Program-made: the position numbers and the translations under genes
NCBI GenBank assembly: GCA_013203845.1
Contig: JABMPE010000317.1
Span: 1-32,593 of the forward strand
DNA: 32,593 nucleotides
Reading direction: 5' to 3'
DNA from: Rhodopirellula sp.
GTDB lineage: Bacteria > Planctomycetota > Planctomycetia > Planctomycetales > Planctomycetaceae
Shown here: positions 7,159 to 14,980 of the stretch, one piece after another
Layout: the number at the start of each line of letters is the position of its first letter
Position numbering within the stretch: position 1 is the stretch's first letter
Notes under the pieces: generated by a model
What the model was told of the DNA's origin: nothing
Seen by the model: the letters and a program-made list of their open reading frames with translations, nothing else
Databases searched by the model: none

Positions 7159-7592
7159 TGTTGAACAATCTCCAACCAATGAAGATCGTCTGCGGAACGG
7201 TCGGCTATCTGGTGATTACGTTTCCGCTGGCGTACATCTGGCACCTTGTCGCCTTCGAACAGACCTATGCGAATCTTGGCTACTTCACTCGGGAAGAGCC
7301 AATCATCGCTTTTGGATTCGGAGCGATACTGCTACAGGGCATCCTGCTGTCTGTGATCTACCCGTATCTTTGTCGAGGCAAGTCGCTCGTTTCCGGTGCG
7401 TTCACGTTGGCTATGGTCATGGGCGGCTATCATTGGACTGCACACGTATTGGCGGAAGCAGCCAAACATTCGATTGCACCTTTGCCTGTGTGGTTTGCTT
7501 TGGAGTCTCTCTACCTCGCTATCCAGTTCATACTTGGCGGATTCCTACTCGCCTTCGTGTATCGTTCCACACCAACCACCGTAACAGAGTAA
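7158..7592 (+). CDS. Small four-helix membrane protein, unknown function
   Basis: 144 residues with four likely membrane segments: about 9-28 (VCGTVGYLVITFPLAYIWHL), 50-68 (IIAFGFGAILLQGILLSVIY), 78-95 (LVSGAFTLAMVMGGYHWTA) and 112-134 (VWFALESLYLAIQFILGGFLL). Histidines and tyrosines in the membrane parts (W-H-L, G-Y-H-W) are notable. The layout resembles DUF1761-like small membrane proteins, but I do not recognise it firmly. It begins inside the stop codon of the AHSA1 gene, and a TfoX-like reading frame starts 4 bp after its stop, so it is the middle of a small operon. Confidence 0.7.
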   Translation: MLNNLQPMKIVCGTVGYLVITFPLAYIWHLVAFEQTYANLGYFTREEPIIAFGFGAILLQGILLSVIYPYLCRGKSLVSGAFTLAMVMGGYHWTAHVLAEAAKHSIAPLPVWFALESLYLAIQFILGGFLLAFVYRSTPTTVTE

Positions 7593-7596
7593 CCGA

Positions 7597-7803
7597 ATGG
7601 CTTTCGACGACGCATTGGCTGACCGAGTTCGCCATTTGGTTCGCCGCCGCAAAGGCCTATCCGAGAAGAGGATGTTTGGCGGTGTCGGCTTTCTGCTGAA
7701 CTCCCAACGAAATGATTATGTCATCGACCACGCTTACGCCACGCAAGCTGACGCTCAATGGTTGTCCTTCGAACAACCACAAAGTGACATCGGCGTCATG
7801 TAG
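7597..7803 (+). pseudogene. TfoX N-terminal domain gene, truncated
   Basis: The first 35 codons read 'MAFDDALADRVRHLVRRRKG' and then 'SEKRMFGGVGFLLN', an excellent start for a TfoX_N protein of about 110 residues. Immediately after FLLN (about 7701) similarity ends where the family would continue 'GNMCCGV...'. The frame runs on for 33 unrelated codons and stops at 7803. It is therefore most likely a 3' truncation, with foreign or rearranged DNA from about 7702. Four bases separate it from the membrane-protein stop, so it was the third gene of the AHSA1 operon. Confidence 0.7.
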
Positions 7804-7940
7804 ACGTAATAGTTGGGCGGCGGCGTAGATTTCCTTGTCGAATGATTCAAACATTGATGCGCTACTAACTGGTTCCTTAAGCACAGCGCTCGTCGATACA
7901 AGACTCAGGCTACCGCGTGACGTGCCACTAGACTAGATCT

Positions 7941-9671
7941 TCAGTTGAGCGGGTCGGAGGGAGCTGTGTCGGATGGTTGATGGGTGGCAGATGGATCGGA
8001 ACTGTCTGCCGGAGTCAGCGTCAGGTCGGGCGGTGTGTCGCCGCGCAGGCGGGCTCGGGCGTATTCCACCTGGGGCGCGAACTCCTGGTTAGTTGAATAC
8101 AGCGAGACGATGCTGTTCCACATTTTCTGAGCTTCGACCAGTCGGCCTGACGTCAGCAGCTCGTCGGCTTTCAGCAGAGAGGAATTGACGAACGTGATGC
8201 GATCGGCGGAAGTGTCGACTGTGGCTTCGATGTCGGCGATCTGCGACTGAGCCAACGGGATGAAGTAGCGATCGTCCGTCGCATTCAATGTTTCCTCTTT
8301 CGCCTTCAGCAGCACGATCATGCTGCGGTAGTGGGCCAGTGCGGTGATGCGGTCGCCGAACTGTTCGTACCGCCAGGCTTCCATGAAGAGTCGCTCGGGT
8401 TCGCTCTCCGGATCGAGGTTCAGTCTCGCGGAATTAATCAAGCGACGTTTGAGCCGACCGACTTCGAATCGATTAATGAAATCGCGTGCCTGCCCGGCGT
8501 GTTCTCCATTCGGGAATCGCTCAAGCATCGGTTCCAGGTAGAGCTTGACCGCATCGCGCCAATGGACGGTGTCTTCGCTCTCCATCAACGGTTGAGCCTG
8601 GGCGAAGAGTTCTGCTTCACTGGCTGGCCAGACAGCCCAGGTCACGGCTCCGATCAGCGAGGCCAGGCAGCACAACAGAAACCAGGCCGATTCCCAGAAC
8701 GGACCTCGCTTTCGTTTCCTTTTCTTTTTGCGTCCGGATCCGGCGAGCAACTTTTTCAGCTCCGGATGTACTTCGGCCATTGACCTGGTACCTGGTCCAC
8801 CCGACGTAATCTGAGTGGAAACACTGGCCTGTTCAGCAACTCGTGAGCGAACCTCTTCCAGCGCCAGGGCGACGCAGGCGGCATCGTGCGGTCGGTCTGC
8901 CGGCTGTTTGGACAGCAGTTGTGAGACGACGTTCTCCAGCCAGAGCGGGCATTCGACGGCCAGATGTCGCACGAGTTGCGGTTCTTCCTGCAGATGCTTG
9001 ACCATCAGTTCGCCCGCCGTGCCGCCCTGAAAGGGAGTCTGCCCGGTCAGCATTTCGAACAGCACGCAACCCAGCGCATACAGATCAGTTCGTCCGGTAA
9101 TGGGGTGCTTGCCGTCAATCTGTTCCGGAGCCATATAAGCGTACGTGCCGACGGTCATGCCGGTGGCGGTCAGGCCGGATGCTTCCATGTCGCGGGCGAT
9201 GCCGAAGTCACCCAGCACGATTCTTTCCTGACCGGTCTTGCGATCCTGTCGGAGAAACAGATTGGCCGGTTTAAGATCGCGATGGATCACTCCGTGTTCA
9301 TGAGCATGATCGAGCGCGTCGCAAATCTGCAGGCCATATTCAACGACCTGTTCCCACGGCAATGAATGTCTGCGTTTGAGCAGTTCCGCCAGCGTCCCGC
9401 CACCCATCAGACGCATCGCGTAGAAGTGCTGCCCGCGGCTTTTGCCGCCTCCGTAATACCGCGTGATATTGGGATGATCGAGCTTTTCGAGGATCGCCAT
9501 TTCCCGCTCGAATCGAGCGACGAGTTTCGGATTTGATGACAGATCGGGAGTCAGCACCTTGAGCGCGACAATTCGTCCGTTCTTCCGGTACGCGGCGCGA
9601 TAGACGACGCCCATGCCGCCGGTGCCGAGTTTTTCCTGCAGATCAAACGGGCCAATGGACGCAGCCGACAT
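7941..9671 (-). CDS. Membrane-anchored Pkn-type Ser/Thr protein kinase
   Basis: 576 residues. Residues about 8-272 are a complete Hanks-type kinase: glycine loop GTGGMGVVY (16-24), lysine K38 in ALKVL, helix-C E57, catalytic H130-R131-D132 with K134 and N137, D155-F156-G157, and 'TYAYMAPEQ'. All catalytic residues are present, so it should be active. After a linker and a basic run (KKKRKRKRG, about 317-325) comes one membrane helix (about 330-352), then about 225 residues, probably outside the membrane. That part contains helical repeats that might be TPR-like ('AEAELFAQAQPLMESED', 'FMEAWRYEQFGDRITALAHY') and a low-complexity Thr/Ser/Pro/Asp tail. GAGGA about eight bases upstream supports the start. 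No phosphatase or obvious substrate gene is adjacent. The C-terminal half is unassigned. Confidence 0.93.
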   Translation of the reverse strand: MSAASIGPFDLQEKLGTGGMGVVYRAAYRKNGRIVALKVLTPDLSSNPKLVARFEREMAILEKLDHPNITRYYGGGKSRGQHFYAMRLMGGGTLAELLKRRHSLPWEQVVEYGLQICDALDHAHEHGVIHRDLKPANLFLRQDRKTGQERIVLGDFGIARDMEASGLTATGMTVGTYAYMAPEQIDGKHPITGRTDLYALGCVLFEMLTGQTPFQGGTAGELMVKHLQEEPQLVRHLAVECPLWLENVVSQLLSKQPADRPHDAACVALALEEVRSRVAEQASVSTQITSGGPGTRSMAEVHPELKKLLAGSGRKKKRKRKRGPFWESAWFLLCCLASLIGAVTWAVWPASEAELFAQAQPLMESEDTVHWRDAVKLYLEPMLERFPNGEHAGQARDFINRFEVGRLKRRLINSARLNLDPESEPERLFMEAWRYEQFGDRITALAHYRSMIVLLKAKEETLNATDDRYFIPLAQSQIADIEATVDTSADRITFVNSSLLKADELLTSGRLVEAQKMWNSIVSLYSTNQEFAPQVEYARARLRGDTPPDLTLTPADSSDPSATHQPSDTAPSDPLN

Positions 9672-10183
9672 GCGCGAATCCTCGAATGAAGTGGCGGCCC
9701 GCCGGGATCGATTGTCACGCGATAAACAGGGCGATGCAATGGGACGATGAAAGGCTCGGGACCGTTGGTTCGACGACTGGATTCGACGGCTGGATTGTTG
9801 ACGGTTTCAACAATCAACAGGAATGTTGCGCCGATGCAACGTGTTGCAATCCCCCGGCAGACACGCAGCGATCATGCTGAGCGGACTCGGAATTCCGGAT
9901 TTGCCTGTCAGCGCGACAACCTTTTCTGACCGGGCCACCCGCGTATCGCTGGTGAATGTGAACGCTATGCCTGTTGTGCCAATCGGCAGGCATCCCGGAT
10001 TTGGTGACCGAATGAATGACGTTGCCAACGCACAATCTGTGAGGATTTGTGTGGGCAGATCGGTCGAAGCTATTGCCTTACCTGACTCGTCCCGATCGTC
10101 AGCGTTCATTGTGGATTTCGTAATAAAAATTCGTACTGTGTTCCTGCTCTGGCGCGGGAACTTAACAGGTTCCACAATCGGAA
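9672..10183. other. 512-bp intergenic region with dyads
   Basis: Lies upstream of the kinase and downstream of speB, both minus. I found no convincing gene in any frame. It holds the 9-bp-arm dyad at 9793-9815, a GTTGC/GCAAC dyad at 9825-9840 followed by another GTTGCAA at 9843-9849, and an AT-rich patch at 10119-10135. Probably the kinase promoter and leader. Confidence 0.5.
9793..9815. promoter_or_regulatory. Perfect 9-bp dyad upstream of kinase gene
   Basis: GATTGTTGA (9793-9801), loop CGGTT, TCAACAATC (9807-9815). No T-run follows on either strand, so it is not an intrinsic terminator. It lies 122 bp upstream of the kinase ATG and could be an operator or an mRNA leader hairpin. Confidence 0.4.
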
Positions 10184-11116
10184 TCAGCGGACGGCCAGCA
10201 GCGACAGGAACTCGAACACCAGATTCGCACCCAGCAGCGCGGTGATTCCGGAACTGTCGTACGCGGGAGAGACCTCGACGAGATCGAATCCGGTGAAATT
10301 CAAGCCCCGCAGTCCGCGCACCAGGCGGAGCAGTTCTCGGCTCGTAAAGCCTCCGACTTCCGGAGTGCCAGTACCTGGCGCGTAAGCCGGATCGGCGACA
10401 TCAATGTCGAATGTCACATAGACGGGACGATCTCCAATGCGCTGACGTGCCCCTCGCAGGATTCCGTCAATACCTCGCTTGTCGATCTCGTCAGCGGTGA
10501 ACATCAACGCGCCGGATTGTCGAACGTCTTCGTAATCCTGTGGCCCTCCCGTTGGACCTCGAATGCCAATCTGCACGAAGGCCGTCGGATCGATCAGTCC
10601 TTCCTCCAGCGCCCTCCGAAACGGAGTACCGTGACTGAACTTCAGACCGGGGTACTCTTCGTCCCAGAGATCGGGATGGGCATCAAACTGAATCATGGCC
10701 AGAGGGCCGTGCTTTGCCGCATGAGCCCTCAGCAAAGGTAACGAAATGGAATGCTCGCCCCCCAGAGTGATGAGCATGCAGCCTGCATCGAGCACGCGTT
10801 CTGCCGCGGTCTGCACATTGTTGTGAGTACGCACCACGTCCGGCGGGATTACTTCCACGTCGCCGCCATCGACGACGCGTAACTGTTCAAACGGAGCCAC
10901 CTGCAAGGCATTGTTGTATCCCCACAGACACAGCGACTGATCACGAATCGCTCGCGGCCCCAGACGGGTTCCACTGCGTCCGGATACGGTCCCGTCAAAG
11001 GGAACGCCCAGAATCATCACGTCTGCTTCTGCTGGATCCGGGCAGTACGGCTGATGCCCGAACGTAGCGATTCCCTGAAAGGGCTGATGGACAAAGGCAG
11101 GTTTCTGTTCCGACAT
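10184..11116 (-). CDS. speB: Agmatinase / arginase-family ureohydrolase
   Basis: 310 residues. The dimanganese site is complete: H122 in GGEHS, D145/H147/D149 in DAHPD, the substrate loop SHGT (161-164), and D227/D229 in 'TFDIDVADP', followed by 'GTGTPEVGG'. These are the hallmarks of ureohydrolases. The length and the adjacent speA, 91 bp upstream on the same strand, favour agmatinase (agmatine to putrescine plus urea, cytoplasm) over arginase, guanidinobutyrase or formiminoglutamase, which share the fold. It begins with MSEQKPAFVHQPFQGIATFG, the usual run-in for cytoplasmic agmatinases, and no signal peptide is present. Probably co-transcribed with speA. No separate promoter was recognised in the gap. 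Confidence 0.9.
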   Translation of the reverse strand: MSEQKPAFVHQPFQGIATFGHQPYCPDPAEADVMILGVPFDGTVSGRSGTRLGPRAIRDQSLCLWGYNNALQVAPFEQLRVVDGGDVEVIPPDVVRTHNNVQTAAERVLDAGCMLITLGGEHSISLPLLRAHAAKHGPLAMIQFDAHPDLWDEEYPGLKFSHGTPFRRALEEGLIDPTAFVQIGIRGPTGGPQDYEDVRQSGALMFTADEIDKRGIDGILRGARQRIGDRPVYVTFDIDVADPAYAPGTGTPEVGGFTSRELLRLVRGLRGLNFTGFDLVEVSPAYDSSGITALLGANLVFEFLSLLAVR

Positions 11117-11206
11117 CAGGTCAGTTCCACATGACAGAGTGCGATAAGTAGCCAGCCCGCCGCTGATGAACGCCAGCCAGAGTTCTTCGTCCGATCCGCG
11201 ATTCGC

Positions 11207-13105
11207 TTATTCCAGATACGTCGATCGCTTTGTTGCCGCGGCATAAAGTTCCGCTGCTTCCTGAGCCGCAGCCGTATCGATCTTTCCTGACGCCACCTGT
11301 TCGTCCAGTAGTTGTCTGAAACCCGCAATGCACTGCTGAGTGTCGAAGCGGGCGAACGTCAGCATGTCTTCCACAGTGCTGCCCGCATGCAGTCGTGTCA
11401 CATGGCTGCTTCCATCGGTATCGACGACGATATGAGCTTCGGCCGTCTGACCGAACAGATTGTGGTAACTGCCCATCACTTCCTGATAAGCACCGACCAG
11501 AAACACCGCCAGGTAATACGGTTCACTGTTGAGCTTATGGAGCGCCAGTGCCTTCCGAACGTCCTTCTGGTCCACAAATCGCTTGATACATCCGTCGCTG
11601 TCGCAGGTGATATCAACCAGTGTGGTGAACTCAGTCGGCGTCTCGTTGAGGCGATGAATGGGCATGATCGGGAAGAGCTGTCCGATCGCCCAGGAATCCG
11701 GAGCCGACCGGAACAGTGACAGGTTACAAAGATACTTCGACGCTAACTGACGGCGCAGCCCTTCGAACTCTGGGTCGGCGAGGTCGGCTTCACTGGCGAA
11801 ACGCGAGGCACGCTCGCAGATATCCCAGAACAGCACTTCGCCTTTGGCACGATCTTCGAGACTAATCAGTCCCAGAAGGAACTGAGTGTGCAGGTCGTCT
11901 TTATGGTCCATCGCATCGTGATAGTACTCGCGATAGTTCTTGGCGTTGATGGAATCCAGCAACAGTTTCAACTCGCTGATCACCTGCGGGTCGTCGTCAT
12001 CTACTTCGACCGCTGGTGTGTCATCGGCGAATGTTTCAATCTCATCACGCACTGACGTTACGCAGATCGCGTGGCTGGCCGTCATGACTCGACCGCTTTC
12101 GGTCACGATATGAGGATGAGGAACATTGTCTTCATCACAAACACTGCGAATCGTATAGACCACGTTGTTCGCAAATTCCTCGACGCTGTAATTGATTGAC
12201 CCCTCTGAAGTCGTTTTTGATCCGTCGTAGTCCACACCCAGGCCACCACCGATATCAAGGTACTCGATATCAACCTTCATCAGCCGGAATCGGGCATAGA
12301 CGCGGGCGGCTTCCTTCATCGCGTTCTTGACGCGCTTGATGTTGGTGATCTGCGATCCGATATGAAAATGCAGCAGTTTGATCGAACTGCGCAGGCCCAC
12401 TTCGTCGAGCATGCGGACACATTCGAGCATTTCGGAAGTCGTCAGCCCGAACTTGGCCGCTTCACCGCCCGAGGCTTCCCACTTGCCGGAGCCGCGTGAA
12501 TACAGCTTCGCTCGCAGTCCGATCAGCGGCACGATGCCCGTTTCCTGACTCAGTCGAATCACCATGCGGAGTTCATTGAGCTTCTCCAGTACGACGACGA
12601 CTTTCTTGCCGGCTCGTACTCCCATCATGGCCAGTCGCAGAAACGATTCATCTTTGAAGCCGTTGCAGACCAGCAGCGAATCCGACGACTGTTCCAGCGA
12701 CAAAACCGCCTGCAGTTCCGCCTTCGAGCCGCATTCCAGTCCAATATTCTGACTGGCTCCGGCACGGAGGAACTCAGTCAGCACTTCACGGCGCGGGTTC
12801 ACTTTGATCGGGAACACCGGAAAGTGACCACCGTTGTATTCGTATTCAGTCGACGCGGCTTCGTAGGCATGGCACAGCCGCATGAGCTGTGATCCCAGAA
12901 TCTGAGGAAACCGCAGTACCAGTGGCGTGATCAGCTTACGTTTCGTGATCAGATCCCGCACGATTTTGAAGACGTCGGCTTCGCGCGAATCGCCATCGAG
13001 CGGTCTGACCGCCAGATGTCCGGATCGATTGATATGAAAGTACCCGGAACCCCAGTTCTCGATGCCGTACATTTCGGCAACATCATCAATGACCTGCGAC
13101 TTCAT
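11207..13105 (-). CDS. speA: Biosynthetic arginine decarboxylase
   Basis: 632 residues, the usual size for SpeA-type (alanine-racemase-fold) arginine decarboxylases. PLP lysine K101 sits in 'VFPIKVNPRREV', the HFHIGSQ strand at 246-252, the phosphate-binding 'DIGGGLGVDYDGS' at 284-296, 'TESGRVMTASHA' near 335, and the catalytic cysteine C501 in 'DITCDSDGCIKRF'. The SpeA-specific helical insertion with 'YYHDAMDHKDDLHTQFLLGL' (about 394-413) is present. It makes agmatine from arginine, then used by the SpeB homologue encoded next. Start at the ATG at 13105, with AAGG twelve bases upstream, a little far. The pair gives a complete arginine-to-putrescine route. Confidence 0.95.
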   Translation of the reverse strand: MKSQVIDDVAEMYGIENWGSGYFHINRSGHLAVRPLDGDSREADVFKIVRDLITKRKLITPLVLRFPQILGSQLMRLCHAYEAASTEYEYNGGHFPVFPIKVNPRREVLTEFLRAGASQNIGLECGSKAELQAVLSLEQSSDSLLVCNGFKDESFLRLAMMGVRAGKKVVVVLEKLNELRMVIRLSQETGIVPLIGLRAKLYSRGSGKWEASGGEAAKFGLTTSEMLECVRMLDEVGLRSSIKLLHFHIGSQITNIKRVKNAMKEAARVYARFRLMKVDIEYLDIGGGLGVDYDGSKTTSEGSINYSVEEFANNVVYTIRSVCDEDNVPHPHIVTESGRVMTASHAICVTSVRDEIETFADDTPAVEVDDDDPQVISELKLLLDSINAKNYREYYHDAMDHKDDLHTQFLLGLISLEDRAKGEVLFWDICERASRFASEADLADPEFEGLRRQLASKYLCNLSLFRSAPDSWAIGQLFPIMPIHRLNETPTEFTTLVDITCDSDGCIKRFVDQKDVRKALALHKLNSEPYYLAVFLVGAYQEVMGSYHNLFGQTAEAHIVVDTDGSSHVTRLHAGSTVEDMLTFARFDTQQCIAGFRQLLDEQVASGKIDTAAAQEAAELYAAATKRSTYLE

Positions 13106-13408
13106 GTCGGCAAGTACCTTTCCAGTTTCACGAGCGCGAAGAATCCAGAGTGCGGCAAGGCACTTCGCGATTCATGATAAACACTGCGGTCAGAATCCGG
13201 GACAGTAGTCTGTTCGGCATCAAGAACAAACGCCTCTCAGCAGGCTGGAGCGAGGACTACCTGCTGAAAGTACTGTTCGGCGCATGACTGACCGTGCAAT
13301 CGCCCTGAGTCCTGGTGCTTGGACGGGACGTTCCGAGAGGATGAAAGTCGAGTCCGTGACCGGCTCGCCGTCGACAACCTGGCGTGGCGGAATCGCTTTT
13401 CAATATGC

Positions 13409-13423
13409 CGGCTGAATCAGCCG
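13409..13423. repeat. CGGCTG-AAT-CAGCCG hairpin
   Basis: Perfect 6-bp arms with a 3-nt loop, directly beyond the T-run of the stronger terminator at 13431-13456 when read on the minus strand. It may be a second stop for the same transcript; the bases after it (GCATATTG) are not a T-run. Confidence 0.4.
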
Positions 13424-13430
13424 CACGACA

Positions 13431-13456
13431 AGAAAAGCAGCGTCAGGAGACGCCGC
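13431..13456 (-). terminator. Rho-independent terminator of LutA-like gene
   Basis: Read on the minus strand: GCGGCGTC, loop TCCT, GACGCTGC, an 8-bp stem with one G-T pair, followed by TTTTCTTGT. It lies about 150 bp past the LutA-like stop at 13607 and is correctly oriented for it. The stem, tetraloop and T-run make a classical intrinsic terminator. Confidence 0.7.
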
Positions 13457-13606
13457 ATGGTCTCATGGAATGTTTCCTGCCGGATGCAAGTCGTTGGTCT
13501 TTCAACGCTTCGAAGCGTGTCTGCCCATGTCGGGGAACCACAGGCTGTGATGAGGGGCGTTAGTGAATGCCAGTTGCCAGCGAAAGCCAATTATCATCGC
13601 TTGAAA

Positions 13607-14359
<753 letters not shown>

Positions 14360-14479
14360 GGTTCTGACAGAGTCCAGAGAGAAAGCAACAGGTCTGAGGG
14401 CGGAAGTTTAGACCATCGATCCGGCAATGGCGAGTTGGCCAGGTTAACGAAAGTTGTGAGTCATCGTCTCGTGAACTTT

Positions 14480-14680
14480 TCACGCAGAGCACGGAGAGAG
14501 AAGTACGCAGAGAAGGATGGAGAGTTCCAGTTTGCAAACGTTACGCCGCCGGAATTCAGTTCGACTGAAAGAAGTCTTTCTGTGAGGATCGATGTCTGCT
14601 CGCCACATTTCCTGGGCTTTTCCATTTCTTCTCTCTCCGATCGCTGTTTCTTCTCTTTCTGATCTCTGCGACTAAAACCA
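14480..14680. repeat. Imperfect inverted repeat, CGCAGAG/GGAGAGAGAAG type
   Basis: Left arm 14480-14521 contains CGCAGAG, CGGAGAGAGAAG, CGCAGAGAAG and ATGGA. Right arm 14621-14672 carries the reverse complements: TCCAT, CTTCTCTCTCCG, CTTCTCTTTC and CTCTGCG. About 100 bp separate the arms. Similar purine-rich 'CGCAGAG' elements are, from general knowledge, dispersed in many planctomycete and other genomes. It might be a MITE-like or palindromic element; no flanking target duplication was recognised. Confidence 0.5.
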
Positions 14681-14691
14681 TGCAACAACGG

Positions 14692-14730
14692 AAAACGGCG
14701 AGTCGCGGTTTCCCGAGACTCGCCGTCTTT
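14692..14730 (-). terminator. Strong hairpin terminator, possibly bidirectional
   Basis: ACGGCGAGTC (14695-14704), 12-nt loop, GACTCGCCGT (14717-14726): a perfect 10-bp stem. On the minus strand TTTT follows directly (GCCGTTTTCC), giving an intrinsic terminator for the coiled-coil gene that ends at 14981. On the plus strand CTTT follows, weaker. It insulates that gene from the LutA-like gene. Confidence 0.7.
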
Positions 14731-14798
14731 CCTGCCTGGAACTAAAAGCCTGTTGATTTTCAGAAATCCCTGTCCGGTGATCCTGTCGTTCAAAGCGG

Positions 14799-14913
14799 GT
14801 CAATCAAGGGCTGTTTACTTAGTGGTCAATCGATGAAGTCAGTCGCTGAGGTGAGGTATCGTGGTCAATCAGGGAAGTTGCTCAGGAGTGCAGTCAGCAG
14901 TGGGTGTCAATCA
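14799..14913. repeat. Four spaced GTCAATC repeats
   Basis: GTCAATCA at 14799-14806, GTCAATCG at 14825-14832, GTCAATCA at 14864-14871 and 14906-14913, with start-to-start spacings of 26, 39 and 42 bp. Two share the longer TGGTCAATC. They lie between the coiled-coil gene's stop and its terminator, an odd place for protein-binding sites, so they may be a decayed repeat. Confidence 0.4.
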
Positions 14914-14980
14914 GGAGTAGTCACACAGGAGCAGGTTCAGACCGACCGGACAGGGTTCTGAAAAGTCAGCGTTCTGAAAA

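Larger units (their letters stand above)
13106..13606. other. 501-bp intergenic region, two hairpins
   Basis: Upstream of speA and downstream of the LutA-like gene. No frame shows recognisable protein. It contains a terminator-like hairpin (13431-13456) and a neighbouring perfect dyad (13409-13423). The part nearer speA (13106-13400) should hold its promoter, but I saw no clear hexamers. Confidence 0.5.
14360..14980. other. 621-bp intergenic region rich in repeats
   Basis: No gene was found. From left to right it holds a CGCAGAG/CGGAGAGAGAAG repeat and its inverted counterpart (14480-14680), a strong terminator hairpin (14692-14730), and four GTCAATC repeats (14799-14913). The purine/pyrimidine-rich arms break every frame. 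Confidence 0.6.

Noticed and set aside
10159-10175. GGAAC/GTTCC dyad as terminator of speB
   Set aside because: Only 5-bp arms, 7-nt loop and no T-run in the correct direction.
9807-10245. Open frames on both strands between the kinase and speB genes
   Set aside because: No recognisable motif, no ribosome site, and they overlap one another and the end of speB.
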